Assembly (NCBI GenBank): GCA_014799395.1
Contig: JAAVID010000064.1
Coordinates: forward strand, 1-64,000
Reading direction: 5' to 3'
Source: Oscillospiraceae bacterium
GTDB taxonomy: Bacteria; Bacillota; Clostridia; Oscillospirales; Ruminococcaceae
DNA: 64,000 bases
Position numbers and translations under genes: made by a program. Below the pieces are notes generated by a model. It was given only the letters and a program-made list of their open reading frames with translations. It ran no database searches and was not told the DNA's origin. Below, one piece after another: positions 1-10,181 of this stretch (position 1 is the first letter of the stretch; each line of letters begins with the position of its first letter).

Positions 1-87
1 CAGAAAAAAGTGATCCGCGCTTTGAACAGTACCGCGCTGCCGCAGCAGCCTAATAATTTGTTCGGTTCGCATTACACTAAATTATAA
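1..87 (+). CDS. C-terminal end of an unidentified protein (partial)
   Basis: An open frame enters the window in frame 1 and stops at TAA 85-87, giving a 28-residue tail that ends in GSHYTKL. It is followed by a hairpin that would serve as a terminator between this gene and the convergent chemoreceptor. The tail is too short to assign a family. That it is coding is inferred from the open frame and the terminator position only. Confidence 0.4.
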   Translation, partial: QKKVIRALNSTALPQQPNNLFGSHYTKL

Positions 88-110
88 TTTAGTTACGAAT
101 TCATTATAGA

Positions 111-150
111 AAAAAAGAGGCAAAGCGTAAAACCGCATTGCCTCCTTTGT
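111..150. terminator. Rho-independent terminator, probably bidirectional
   Basis: GAGGCAA (117-123) pairs with TTGCCTC (138-144). Read on the minus strand the stem is followed by a run of T (complement of 111-116), ideal for ending the chemoreceptor transcript. On the plus strand the downstream tract is weaker. Confidence 0.8.
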
Positions 151-164
151 AATTACACTTTAAA

Positions 165-1949
165 TCAAAGCGCGTCCGTATGCATTTCTCTCGCCATTTT
201 CTTGCCCTCGGGAGAGTTGATGAACTTGTTGTAGTTCTCGGTCGCGATTCTGATGAAGTCCTTATCGTGTGCCTTCTCGGGCGGGATGTAAGGCTTGCCG
301 GGCTCACGGTTACGCAGGTTGAACTGCTTCATGGAGGTCTTGAGGACCTCGGCGTTCTTGGAGATCTCGAGCGTCATAGCGGCGGTCTCCTCGCTGGAAG
401 CTGCGTTGCTGGAAACTATTCTGGAGATCTCGTCTATGTCGTTTGCGATATTCTCCATATTTTCGTGCTGAACAGCTCCCGACTTTGCGATCTGCTCGGA
501 TACGCCGATGATCTGCTGAAGCGAATCCATAATGGTCTCGAATGTCATATAGGTCTCGTCGGAAAGCTGGCTTCCGCGCTTTGCCTTTGCAATGGTATCG
601 TCGATAAGCGACTTGGTCTGTGTAGCGGAGAGCGCGCTCTTGTCCGCCAGATCCTTGACGGAGGAAGCAACGACCGCGAAGCTCTTGCCCGCTTCGCCCG
701 CTCTCTTTGCCTCGATAGTCGCGTTGATAGCAAGCAGATTGGTCTGCTTTGCGAGGGACTCTATGTTCGCGATAACGCCCGAAACCTTTTCGGAAGCCTC
801 GTAGATAGCCTTCATTGCCTCAACAAGCTCCTGCATCTTCTCCTTGCTGATAACGACCTCGTTGTGAATGGAGTCGGAGAGCTCGCTTGCGTGCCTAGCG
901 TTCTCGGCGTTCTCTCTGGTGAGCTGATTGGTGCTCTTGATATCGTCCTGAAGATCGGTGATAGCCGTTGCCTGCTCGGTGCAGCTCTCCGCGAGAAGTC
1001 TCGCCGCGGAAGCGATGGAATCCGTGCCAAGTGTTACGGAATCGGCGATCTGGGAGATCTGCGCGAACATAAGGTCGTTGCTCTGTACCATTTTGTAAAG
1101 GCTCTTACCGAGGCTGTCCTCGCTGGAGCGAATTTTTACATACGCGGTCATATCGCCGTTTGCAACCTTGCTTACGACCTCAACGTTCTCTCTGACGGTC
1201 TCGGACATTACGGTGAACGCCTTGACCATACGCTGGATCTCCTCAAGATGAATACTGCTGTCGGGACCCATATTGGCTTTGTCGATATGAGCGCCCGTAG
1301 CAAGAGTCTCTGCCCACTCGGCAACAGCGACAACGGGCGTAGCAATTGTTTTCGCCATTCTGTTGGAGATCTTAAGCGAGTAGATAAGCATACCGATGAG
1401 GAAAACAACTCCCGCGATCGTGCTGAACATACTTACATCCTTAACGAGCTGACCCGCGGTAACACACATATTGTCATATGCCGTGGCGATCACGTGGAGA
1501 TTGTCTGTTACATCGTTAAGAGCGTCGGTAAGCTCGTTGTCACACATTTCCTGCGCTTTTTCGTTGTCTGTGACATTGGTCTGCATAACGGAGTTTGCGG
1601 TCGTCTTGAATGTGTCGTAAACCGTCTTTGCCGCCTGCGCCTTTTCCTTTGCCGAACCCGGGTCGTTTATCGCTTCATTGTACAGATAATCGAAATCGGG
1701 AGTGCTGAGGCTCACGGAAGACGTGCTGCCCGAGTAAACAGTCGTGTCAATGTTACGGTAAATATTGTTCGCCTCGATTATTACATCGGCAGACTTAGCC
1801 AGCAGGTCGCTGTAATGCACGGAGCTCTGCTGACATATCTGGATAAATATCAGGCACGCCGTGAAAAACACGGTCAAAAAGAGTCCGCCCGCCAGGATAA
1901 GCATATTTCCACGGCGTATGCTGCTGCGGATTGATGGGTTCTTCTTCAT
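165..1949 (-). CDS. Methyl-accepting chemotaxis protein
   Basis: A 594-residue membrane chemoreceptor that would relay an extracellular signal to CheA/CheW. It has a first membrane helix at about 16-38, an extracytoplasmic helical sensor to about 175, a second helix at about 176-196, a HAMP region, then the long coiled coil. The conserved signalling tip is clear at 402-421 ([20 protein letters not shown]). The sensor is of the small four-helix type and gives no ligand clue. The gene lies downstream of guaB on the same strand with a 74-bp gap, has a GGAAGG ribosome site before ATG, and ends at a strong hairpin terminator. The last 45 residues are a polar tail with no obvious CheR/CheB docking pentapeptide. 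Confidence 0.93.
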   Translation of the reverse strand: MKKNPSIRSSIRRGNMLILAGGLFLTVFFTACLIFIQICQQSSVHYSDLLAKSADVIIEANNIYRNIDTTVYSGSTSSVSLSTPDFDYLYNEAINDPGSAKEKAQAAKTVYDTFKTTANSVMQTNVTDNEKAQEMCDNELTDALNDVTDNLHVIATAYDNMCVTAGQLVKDVSMFSTIAGVVFLIGMLIYSLKISNRMAKTIATPVVAVAEWAETLATGAHIDKANMGPDSSIHLEEIQRMVKAFTVMSETVRENVEVVSKVANGDMTAYVKIRSSEDSLGKSLYKMVQSNDLMFAQISQIADSVTLGTDSIASAARLLAESCTEQATAITDLQDDIKSTNQLTRENAENARHASELSDSIHNEVVISKEKMQELVEAMKAIYEASEKVSGVIANIESLAKQTNLLAINATIEAKRAGEAGKSFAVVASSVKDLADKSALSATQTKSLIDDTIAKAKRGSQLSDETYMTFETIMDSLQQIIGVSEQIAKSGAVQHENMENIANDIDEISRIVSSNAASSEETAAMTLEISKNAEVLKTSMKQFNLRNREPGKPYIPPEKAHDKDFIRIATENYNKFINSPEGKKMAREMHTDAL

Positions 1950-1984
1950 TTCAATTTTCCTTCCATTTTAGATTTTATTACTAT

Positions 1985-2016
1985 ACATTCGATATGTACA
2001 AAGGTATACCGAATGT
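1985..2016 (-). repeat. Inverted repeat between guaB and the chemoreceptor gene
   Basis: ACATTCG (1985-1991) pairs with CGAATGT (2010-2016), with further pairing of the flanking TAT/ATA. It sits just after the guaB stop on the minus strand without a clear T run, so it may be a weak terminator, an mRNA processing site or an operator for the chemoreceptor gene. Confidence 0.35.
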
Positions 2017-2023
2017 CGATGCC

Positions 2024-3526
<1,503 letters not shown>

Positions 3527-3544
3527 TTAAATATTATTGTAACT

Positions 3545-3573
3545 ATTATACACCAATCGGCAATTTTTTTCAA
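3545..3573 (-). promoter_or_regulatory. guaB promoter
   Basis: On the minus strand TTGAAA (complement of 3568-3573) and TATAAT (complement of 3545-3550) are separated by exactly 17 bp. The leader to ATG 3496 would be about 40 nt, too short for a riboswitch. Confidence 0.8.
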
Positions 3574-3678
3574 GACTAACAAAAAAGAAAAATACACAAA
3601 TATCTTTACTTTTTTTCAACGAGTTTGGAACATTTTAACGCACTTGCTAAATTTTCTGTAAAAAAATAGATTTACTTC

Positions 3679-3707
3679 TTGACTTAACGGCAATTTTATT
3701 ATAGAAT
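3679..3707 (+). promoter_or_regulatory. Promoter of the phosphatase-rpe-rnf-like gene run
   Basis: TTGACT (3679-3684), 17-bp spacer, TAGAAT (3702-3707). It is the only good promoter I see ahead of the contiguous plus-strand run that reaches to about 11.7 kb. Confidence 0.7.
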
Positions 3708-3773
3708 ATATTTGTATGGTGTAAAAGAGGATTTTATTGGTTTATTCGGCAAAAGCGGCGGGTGAGGTAAAAT

Positions 3774-4874
3774 ATGGAAATTATGTTTCCCGATTATGAC
3801 AATTGCATAGCGAATCTCGCCTGCTCGGTAATGAAGCATTTCGGAGTCACGCCGCCGAATACCACCCTGCCGCTCGCGGACGGGCTGCTTTCGGAGCGGC
3901 GTTATAAAAACGTTGTTGTAATGCTGCTGGACGGAATGGGCAATAATATCATCGAGGCGAACCTTGAGCCCGGCGGATTTTTCCGCGGTCATCTCGCGGG
4001 AACGTATTCCTCGGTGTTTCCGCCGACCACCGTCGCCGCTACTACGGCTATGGACAGCGGACTTTTCCCTGTGCAGTCTGCGTGGCTGGGCTGGACGGGA
4101 TATTTCCCCGAGGTCGACAAAAACGTGGTGTATTTTCTCAATCGGGATTTTGATACCGATGAACAAATTGAGGGCGACAGCATAGCGTGGACATATGTGC
4201 CGTATTGGAGTATCTGCGACCGTATACGGGACGCGGGCTATGGGGCGCATTACCGCGCGCCGTTTACAGAGCCGTACCCCGAGGACTTCGGCGCTTTTTG
4301 CCGCGAGATAAAGCGGCTTTGCGCCGAGGACAGCGAGAAATTCGTATACGCCTACTGGGATCAGCCCGACACCGTAATGCACCGCAAGGGCTGCTTCGGC
4401 GAACGCGCTAAGTCGACGGTTCGCGAGCTTGAAAAAGCGGTCGGGGAGCTTGCCGATGAGCTGTCCGATACTCTGCTGCTGATCACGGCGGATCACGGAC
4501 ATATCGACAGCCCTAAGGCGGTAGTCACGCACTATCCCGATATAATGGAATGTCTGGTGAGAATGCCGTCGATAGAGCCGCGCTGCCTTAATCTGTTCGT
4601 CAAGGACGGAATGGAGGAACAGCTCAAAGCGGCGTTCAATGAGCATTTTGACGGAAAGTTTATGCTGATGTCCAAAGCGGAGGTCAAGGAGCGGCAGTTG
4701 TTCGGCAAAGGCGAGCCGCACCCGCGCTTTGACGGAATGCTTGGCGACTATATCGCAGCCGCGGTCGGCGACGTTTCGATATACAATATGGACAGCAAAA
4801 ACTTTGTCGGCGCTCACGCGGGGCTTACCGAGGACGAGATGATAATTCCGCTGATAGCGGTTAAAAAGGAATGA
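3774..4874 (+). CDS. Alkaline phosphatase superfamily phosphodiesterase/phosphatase
   Basis: A 366-residue cytoplasmic protein (no signal peptide) of the type I phosphodiesterase/nucleotide pyrophosphatase branch of the alkaline phosphatase superfamily. Seen in the sequence: the metal-binding start LLDGMG (Asp53), the likely nucleophile Thr in PPTTVAATTA (about 83-92), a second metal motif ITADHGHID, and a C-terminal GAHAGLTEDE that supplies another His. The substrate cannot be told; nucleotide or sugar phosphates are possible. Its stop overlaps the rpe start by 4 bp (ATGA), so the two are translationally coupled. This could mean it acts on a pentose-phosphate intermediate, but that is only an inference from position. 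Confidence 0.85.
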   Translation: MEIMFPDYDNCIANLACSVMKHFGVTPPNTTLPLADGLLSERRYKNVVVMLLDGMGNNIIEANLEPGGFFRGHLAGTYSSVFPPTTVAATTAMDSGLFPVQSAWLGWTGYFPEVDKNVVYFLNRDFDTDEQIEGDSIAWTYVPYWSICDRIRDAGYGAHYRAPFTEPYPEDFGAFCREIKRLCAEDSEKFVYAYWDQPDTVMHRKGCFGERAKSTVRELEKAVGELADELSDTLLLITADHGHIDSPKAVVTHYPDIMECLVRMPSIEPRCLNLFVKDGMEEQLKAAFNEHFDGKFMLMSKAEVKERQLFGKGEPHPRFDGMLGDYIAAAVGDVSIYNMDSKNFVGAHAGLTEDEMIIPLIAVKKE

Positions 4875-5539
4875 TAATTATAAATGATATAATAGTTTCC
4901 GTCTCGCTTCTCGCGAGCGATATGACAAAAATGGCGGAGGAGATACGCCGCTGCGAGAACGCGGGCGTGGACTGGATACATTACGACGTTATGGACGGGC
5001 ATTTCGTGGAGCAGATCTCCTACGGAACGCAGATACTGAAAAGCGTGAGAAAATGCACGGACAGACCTCTCGACGTGCATTTAATGGTAGAACGTCCCGA
5101 CCAACAGGCGGAATATTTCGCCGAGGCGGGCGCGGACATCATAGATATACACATAGAAAGCCCGTGCGATACCGCCGCGTGTCTGAAACGCATACGCGAA
5201 ATGGGAAAATCGCCCGCGCTGGCGATAAAGCCGAAAACTCCGATAGAGGAAGCGTATCCGTATCTTCCCTTGTGCGATATGGTCTTGGTTATGACCGTCG
5301 AGCCGGGCTACGGCGGACAGGGTTTTATCGCGGAGATGACGGCTAAGGTAAAGTCTCTGCGCGAATACGCCGACAACAACGGCTTTCCGTCGCTGAATAT
5401 TCAGGTCGACGGTGGTATCAACGAAAAAACGGGCGCACAAGCCAAAAGGGCGGGCGCAAACGTATTCGTCGCGGGTACGGGTCTGTTTAACGCAAACGAT
5501 ATGAAAGCGGTCAACTCCGCATTGAAAGGAACTCTTTAA
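4871..5539 (+). CDS. rpe: Ribulose-phosphate 3-epimerase
   Basis: A 222-residue TIM-barrel enzyme interconverting ribulose 5-phosphate and xylulose 5-phosphate in the pentose phosphate pathway. Family motifs are present: VSLLASD near the N-terminus, HYDVMDGHFV with metal-ligand His and Asp, DVHLMVERPD, MTVEPGYGGQGFI and QVDGGIN. Length is normal. The only usable start is the ATG that overlaps the phosphatase stop. The next gene, an rnfD homologue, starts on the base after the rpe stop, so rpe is embedded in the operon. Confidence 0.95.
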   Translation: MIIINDIIVSVSLLASDMTKMAEEIRRCENAGVDWIHYDVMDGHFVEQISYGTQILKSVRKCTDRPLDVHLMVERPDQQAEYFAEAGADIIDIHIESPCDTAACLKRIREMGKSPALAIKPKTPIEEAYPYLPLCDMVLVMTVEPGYGGQGFIAEMTAKVKSLREYADNNGFPSLNIQVDGGINEKTGAQAKRAGANVFVAGTGLFNANDMKAVNSALKGTL

Positions 5540-6655
5540 ATGATTAAATTTACTGCGCGGGAGCCTAACAAGGTCTATCTCGAGCGATTTGTTATAATGG
5601 CTATGCTGCTCGTGCTCTCAACGCGTATGCAGGGCTTCAGAGCGCTGGCGGTCGGTATACTCAGCGTCGTGCTGTGTCTGGTGACCGACCTTATATGCTG
5701 TCTTATCCGGAAAATACCGTACAGCCCGAGAGATATGGCGGTGCCGTTCTGGGGACTGGCGGCGGCGCTTATGATGCCCGCTTCCGTACCGTTTATTCTG
5801 GTGGCGCTGTCCGCGGTGATATGTATAGTGGTGGGAAAACATCTGTTCGGCGCTTCGGACAATATCGTGTTCTGTCCGCCCGCTATCGCCGTGGCGTTTC
5901 TGATAATCTGCTATCCCTCGGAGCTGCTGTACGCTCCGAAATACGGCGAGCATATTCCCGTATTTGAGGAATACGGCGGACTGCTTACGCGCTCGGTGGA
6001 GTATTCGCTCAAGCTCGGAAACGTTCCGACGGGCAGTCTCTGGGATATTCTTATGGGATTTGTCTCGGGGTCGATAGGCACGGTTTATATACTGGTAATA
6101 CTGGTGTGCGGGATCTGTATGATCATCCACCGCTCCAACAGCGGCTGCGCGGTCATATCCTGCCTTGTGACGGCGGGAGTGCTGGCGTTTTTCTTCCCGA
6201 GGATAAGCGTTTCGGGTATTCAGTCGGTGTTTTACGAGCTGAGCTCGGGGTATCTGCTGTTCGGAATGGTATTCCTCGCCGCCGAGCCTTACAGAATGCC
6301 GGAAAAGGCTATGGGCAGAGTTATCTACGGTATGGTGCTGGGATATATAACGATGATGTTCCGCGTGTTCGGTCAGACAGAGGGCAGCTTCCTGTTCGCC
6401 TTGCTTATAACGGGAGCGCTCGGCAGCAGCTTCGACAGAGTTGTCGAGAATATTGTGTACTGGAAACGGACGTACATCAACTCGTTCGAGAAATCCAAAA
6501 CGCAGGTTCAGCGCGGCGACATAAAACTCACCGACACGCAGGAGATAGTATTGCCCGAAAAATACCGCTTCAACACTCCGCCCATTGACGGAGAGGTAAA
6601 GAAAAAGCGCAGACGCTTCAAGGACGATAAGGGGGATAACAATGAAAAAAAGTAA
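5540..6655 (+). CDS. RnfD/NqrB-family membrane protein lacking the flavinylation motif
   Basis: A 371-residue polytopic membrane protein with about ten hydrophobic helices and a basic cytoplasmic tail rich in Lys/Arg (last 30 residues). The family is recognised from GSIGTVYILVILVCG, matching the GSIGE motif of RnfD/NqrB, and from the overall helix pattern. In canonical RnfD/NqrB a Thr in an SGAT motif just upstream of this segment is covalently flavinylated by ApbE. Here the corresponding stretch reads LGNVPTGSLWDIL with no SGAT, and the Glu of GSIGE is Thr. No apbE is nearby. It overlaps the rnfE-like gene by 14 bp. Family assignment is fairly safe; electron transfer by this protein is doubtful. 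Confidence 0.8.
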   Translation: MIKFTAREPNKVYLERFVIMAMLLVLSTRMQGFRALAVGILSVVLCLVTDLICCLIRKIPYSPRDMAVPFWGLAAALMMPASVPFILVALSAVICIVVGKHLFGASDNIVFCPPAIAVAFLIICYPSELLYAPKYGEHIPVFEEYGGLLTRSVEYSLKLGNVPTGSLWDILMGFVSGSIGTVYILVILVCGICMIIHRSNSGCAVISCLVTAGVLAFFFPRISVSGIQSVFYELSSGYLLFGMVFLAAEPYRMPEKAMGRVIYGMVLGYITMMFRVFGQTEGSFLFALLITGALGSSFDRVVENIVYWKRTYINSFEKSKTQVQRGDIKLTDTQEIVLPEKYRFNTPPIDGEVKKKRRRFKDDKGDNNEKK

Positions 6656-7253
6656 ATTCTCCGTGAACCTTGACGGCTTGCTGAGACAGAATATCGTGCT
6701 TATGAGCGGACTTGTCACCGCGCCCGTTATCGTCGCGGCGACCACCGTGCAGCGCGCCGTCGTGCTGACGGTGAGCTTTTTCCTGCTGTCGTACACAAGC
6801 ATACTGCTGTGCAGATTTATCCCGAGACGTATCGTATATACTATCAGAATACTGCTGTACGCGGTAGTCGCGGCGGCTATGTATATCCCGACTATGATAT
6901 GTCTGGAGTATCTGTTCCCCGAGGTTTTGTCGGGCGTTTCGCTGTATGTCGAGCTGCTGGTTGTGAACTCGTTCCTGCTGGCGAAAACCGAAACGCGCTT
7001 CTATCTCAAGCCCTACGGCGAGATGGTGCTCGACGTGCTGGTCTACGTCGTCGGTTACGCGATAGTGGCGTTTATCGTGGGCGCTCTGCGTGAGATACTC
7101 GCCTACGGCACGATTTACGGATTTCATCTGTCCGAGCCGATAATGCCCGCGGCGAAATCGCCGTTTTTCGGATTTATTCTTGTGGGCGTGCTCGCGGCGT
7201 TCTGCCGCGGAATTTCGGGCAGACGCGCTCCCCGAAAGGAGCGTGACGTATGA
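6642..7253 (+). CDS. RnfE/NqrD-family membrane protein lacking iron-ligand cysteines
   Basis: A 203-residue protein with about six membrane helices. The family signature GALREILAYGTIYG (canonical ALREILGxGT) is clear near residues 147-160. In RnfE/NqrD a Cys before Pro in the first helix (GLCP) and a Cys in the NC motif of the fourth helix bind the membrane iron centre. Here the first site reads TAPVIVAATT (Ala before Pro) and the second reads VVNSFLLAK (Ser for Cys). A strong Shine-Dalgarno (GGGGGATAAC) lies inside the end of the rnfD-like gene. Its stop overlaps the next start by 4 bp. Confidence 0.8.
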   Translation: MKKSKFSVNLDGLLRQNIVLMSGLVTAPVIVAATTVQRAVVLTVSFFLLSYTSILLCRFIPRRIVYTIRILLYAVVAAAMYIPTMICLEYLFPEVLSGVSLYVELLVVNSFLLAKTETRFYLKPYGEMVLDVLVYVVGYAIVAFIVGALREILAYGTIYGFHLSEPIMPAAKSPFFGFILVGVLAAFCRGISGRRAPRKERDV

Positions 7254-7846
7254 GCGAGGTATTTGCTAAGATCGTAAGCCTTGCGATGATCTCTGTGTTT
7301 ATGCAGAACGCGATATTCGACAGGGCGTTCGGCGCGAACGTCGCGATATACGCCTCGCGCAAGGACAATCACGTTATCGGCTTTACGTTTGCCATTACCG
7401 CGATGACTACGCTTTCAAGCATAGTCTCGTACTTCTTCGACAAGCTCCTGCTTCCCAAGCCGAACGGCTATCTGTTTATGCCGCTTATCTATGTCGGCAT
7501 AATCGGCGTGCTGTATATGCTCGGACTGTTTATTCTGTGGAAGTTCTTCCACACGCTGTTCCGCAAAATAAAGCAGTACGCAAGCCTCGCCGTGTTCAAC
7601 TGCACCGTTATCGGCGCGCTGTTTCTGAACTCGAACTACGGAAGCGACCTCGCAAGCTATATCGGCTACGGCTTCGGCACGGGCATAGGATTTTTCCTCG
7701 CCTGCTTTATGCTGAACATCGCTCACGAGAGACTTGACTCGGATAAAATACCGCGCATTTTCCGCGGCTACCCCATAATGCTGATCTATATAGGCATTGT
7801 TTCACTTGCGTTTAACGTATTGGTTGGATATACCGCTGAATTCTAG
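7250..7846 (+). CDS. RnfA/NqrE-family membrane protein, partly lacking iron ligands
   Basis: A 198-residue six-helix membrane protein. The C-terminal half matches RnfA/NqrE well: FNCTVIGALFLN, IGYGFGTGIGFFLACF, ERLDSDKIPRIFRGYPIMLI and IVSLAF. The second iron-ligand Cys (in FNC) is kept, but the first, normally in GICP of helix 1, is replaced (FGANVAIYAS). It is the last of three translationally linked genes in the order D-E-A. RnfB, RnfC and RnfG are absent from the window on either side. It could form the inverted-repeat heterodimer with the RnfE-like protein as in Rnf/Nqr, but with an incomplete redox site. Confidence 0.82.
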   Translation: MSEVFAKIVSLAMISVFMQNAIFDRAFGANVAIYASRKDNHVIGFTFAITAMTTLSSIVSYFFDKLLLPKPNGYLFMPLIYVGIIGVLYMLGLFILWKFFHTLFRKIKQYASLAVFNCTVIGALFLNSNYGSDLASYIGYGFGTGIGFFLACFMLNIAHERLDSDKIPRIFRGYPIMLIYIGIVSLAFNVLVGYTAEF

Positions 7847-7885
7847 TCAAAAATAAACTACGATAACTACGAAAGGAGAATTACA

Positions 7886-9112
7886 ATGGCACAAAAAAAG
7901 ACCAATATCAAAATAAAGCGCAAAAAGTTCAACCTATACAATAAGAAAAAGAGCAAAGCGCGGCAGGCGCTCACCTTGATACTGACTATCGCCGCGGCGT
8001 GCGCGCTGGGTATTGTGGGCTACGGTATCGGAAAGCCCGTGCTGGACTATTTTCAAAACCGCGGACAGTATACCTCCGACAGCTCGGATATAAGCAGTAC
8101 CGTTTCGGACAGCTCCGATGTCTCGGTCGGCACGGAAACCGCGGACAGCTCGGACAATTCCGACGGCTCGGCGTTATCGGAAAGCACCGAAAGCTCGGAA
8201 AGCGCCGACCCCGAACCTCCCGCTATGGACGGTACCGTGTATTTCCTCCCGGACAACGCCGCGGCAAGCTCCGCGTCGCTCAACAGCGCCCTGGCGGCGG
8301 CTAAGAGCGCGGGGCACACCACCGTTGCGGTAACGCTTAAGGACGCGAGCGGTATCTTCTACTACAAGACCAACATCGCGAGCGTAAAGAATACCGAATC
8401 CGTCAAGGGAACGCTCACTGCCGCGCAGATATACGATATTATAAATAAGGCGGGGCTTTCTCCCGCGGCGAGGATAAGCACCCTTATGGACAGCAATAAC
8501 CCCGGAGCTACGGGCGGAAGCTACGAGCTTGCGGGAGAAGCGGGCTATTGGCTCGACAACCGCAAGGAAAACGGCGGAAAAACGTGGCTCTCCCCGTTCA
8601 AGAACGCGACGACAACCTTTTTGAAGAGCGTTGCCGACGAGATAGCGGCGGCGGGCTTTAAGATAATCATCTGCGCCAACACGCGTTATCCCGCGTTCCA
8701 CAATGTGGATATAACGACATATCTGAAAGACCTGCCGCTCGGCGACGCGGCAAAGCGCACGGCGGCGTTGTGGGCTGTTCTCGACGCGATAAGCACGTCC
8801 GCTTCGGGCAAGGGAGCGCAGGTGTGGATAGAGGTAGGCTCGGAGGGCGTTCTCGCCGAAAACAAGAGCTGTACCGACGCGGAGATATTCTCCGACAAGA
8901 CCAAGACGGGCGCGGCAAAGATAATATTCAGCTACGCGGCGAGCGGAAACGCCTCGGACGCGTATAAAAACGCCAAGGATTTCGCCGCCAAGGCAAAGGC
9001 GGCGGCAAACGGCGCGGAGACTGCCGTGCTGATAAAGGGCTTCTCGGGCTCGGCGCTCTCGGACGTTCAGAAAGCGTTTAAGGAAGCGGATATGCCCGTG
9101 TACTCACAGTAA
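7886..9112 (+). CDS. Membrane-anchored DUF4015-like (putative glycoside hydrolase-like) protein
   Basis: A 408-residue protein with a very basic N-terminus (1-30), one membrane helix at about 31-53, a Ser/Asp-rich linker at about 62-110, and an extracellular domain. Parts of that domain recall the barrel-shaped DUF4015 family: AVTLKDASGIFYYKT (family VIDVKD-G), AARISTLMD (family IAR-F-D), WLSPF and a segment ending IIICANTRYP. The match is remote, and the expected acidic catalytic residue in the last motif (LDYVRFP in relatives) is changed to CANTRYP, so activity is uncertain. It has a GAAAGGAG site and lies between the rnf-like trio and yajC. It may act at the cell surface. Confidence 0.6.
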   Translation: MAQKKTNIKIKRKKFNLYNKKKSKARQALTLILTIAAACALGIVGYGIGKPVLDYFQNRGQYTSDSSDISSTVSDSSDVSVGTETADSSDNSDGSALSESTESSESADPEPPAMDGTVYFLPDNAAASSASLNSALAAAKSAGHTTVAVTLKDASGIFYYKTNIASVKNTESVKGTLTAAQIYDIINKAGLSPAARISTLMDSNNPGATGGSYELAGEAGYWLDNRKENGGKTWLSPFKNATTTFLKSVADEIAAAGFKIIICANTRYPAFHNVDITTYLKDLPLGDAAKRTAALWAVLDAISTSASGKGAQVWIEVGSEGVLAENKSCTDAEIFSDKTKTGAAKIIFSYAASGNASDAYKNAKDFAAKAKAAANGAETAVLIKGFSGSALSDVQKAFKEADMPVYSQ

Positions 9113-9179
9113 CGATTATTGCCCGAACGGGTCAATATACAGAAGAATGTTTTTACGGTAAAGAAAATGGAGGACAACT

Positions 9180-9572
9180 ATGAATTTGCTTAATTTTATC
9201 TCATCGGCGAGCGCCGCGGCAGACACCGCGCAGACAGGCGGTATACTCGGTATTCTCACGATGATACTTCCGCTCGGACTTATGGTGCTGGTGTTCTGGT
9301 TCCTGATAATACGTCCCGAGAAGAAGCGCACAAAGGAAATGCAGAATATGCTCGACAGCTTGCAGGTTGCCGACGAGGTCATAACAAACGGCGGCATTAT
9401 CGGGCGCGTTCTGTCCGTGCAGAAGGACACCGTGCTTATCGAAACAGGCTCGGACCGCACCAAGATACGCGTTGTAAAGTCGGCGATAGCGAAGAACAAT
9501 ACCGAGCACGAAAACGCCGCTCCCGCGGTCGAGGCTAAAAAGACCAAGGGCAACAAGACCGAGATCAAGTAA
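9180..9572 (+). CDS. yajC: Preprotein translocase accessory subunit YajC
   Basis: A 130-residue single-helix membrane protein. The helix (about 24-43) is followed by the family hallmark FLIIRPEKKRTKEMQ and the small beta domain VADEVITNGGIIGRV. YajC associates with SecDF-YidC at the Sec translocon. No secD or secF follows here, unlike the common arrangement. The N-terminal stretch ahead of the helix is Ala/Ser-rich. Its stop overlaps the TetR start (TAATG). Confidence 0.93.
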   Translation: MNLLNFISSASAAADTAQTGGILGILTMILPLGLMVLVFWFLIIRPEKKRTKEMQNMLDSLQVADEVITNGGIIGRVLSVQKDTVLIETGSDRTKIRVVKSAIAKNNTEHENAAPAVEAKKTKGNKTEIK

Positions 9573-10165
9573 TGTCGGGCGATCTGCGCGTTGTCAAGAC
9601 GCGGCGCGTTATCCGAAACACGCTGTTTGAACTGATGGGCGAAAAGCCGCTCTCGAAAATAACCATTTCGGAGATATGCGCGCGCGCCGAGATAAACCGA
9701 AAGACCTTTTACCGCCATTACCGCGCTGTCGGAGACGTGATAGAGGAGCTCGAAAACGAGATACTCGGCGAGATCTCCGCGATAATGCGCACGGGAAACA
9801 AAAGCGTGCTGGACGTCGGCGCGGCGATACGCGACATAAGCGCTATGGTGGAGCGGCGCAGAGATTTTTTCGCGGGGCTGATGAAGCTCAACCCCGATCT
9901 GTTCAGCAACGGAAAAATCAAGGCTATGCTGTGCAGAATGATCTCGGTAGCTCTGAAAAACATAGGCGCGTTGTACGACGAAACGACGCTCCGCGCCGCC
10001 GCGGAATTCACGGTGTCGGGAGTGCTGTCGCTGTACGCGGCGTGGTTTGACAACGGCTGCAAGGACGATCTCGCGTTCCTCACCGAGGTCTCGGTAAAGA
10101 TGACGACAAAGGGGCTTTCGGCGTTCGTTTCCGAGGAAAAGCTCTCGGAAATGCGCTTAAAATAG
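9572..10165 (+). CDS. TetR-family transcriptional regulator
   Basis: A 197-residue regulator. The N-terminal helix-turn-helix is clear: RRVIRNTLFELMGEKP, then ITISEICARAEINRKTFYRHY at about 30-50. The C-terminal helical ligand domain is of the type found in many Firmicute TetR proteins (TetR_C). It is translationally coupled to yajC and sits 16 bp ahead of bioY, so it might respond to an envelope or metabolite signal and act on this run of genes. No palindromic operator is obvious in the short flanking gaps. Confidence 0.88.
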   Translation: MSGDLRVVKTRRVIRNTLFELMGEKPLSKITISEICARAEINRKTFYRHYRAVGDVIEELENEILGEISAIMRTGNKSVLDVGAAIRDISAMVERRRDFFAGLMKLNPDLFSNGKIKAMLCRMISVALKNIGALYDETTLRAAAEFTVSGVLSLYAAWFDNGCKDDLAFLTEVSVKMTTKGLSAFVSEEKLSEMRLK

Positions 10166-10181
10166 GTTAGGAGATTTTATT

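Noticed and set aside
180-1934. Long plus-strand ORF of 584 codons opposite the chemoreceptor
   Set aside because: It is the antisense shadow of a clear MCP gene, with no ribosome site and no domain sense. GC-rich codon positions keep the reverse frame open.
5618-6802. Minus-strand ORF of 394 codons opposite the rnf-like genes
   Set aside because: Antisense of membrane proteins, which gives His/Arg-rich nonsense; no ribosome site.
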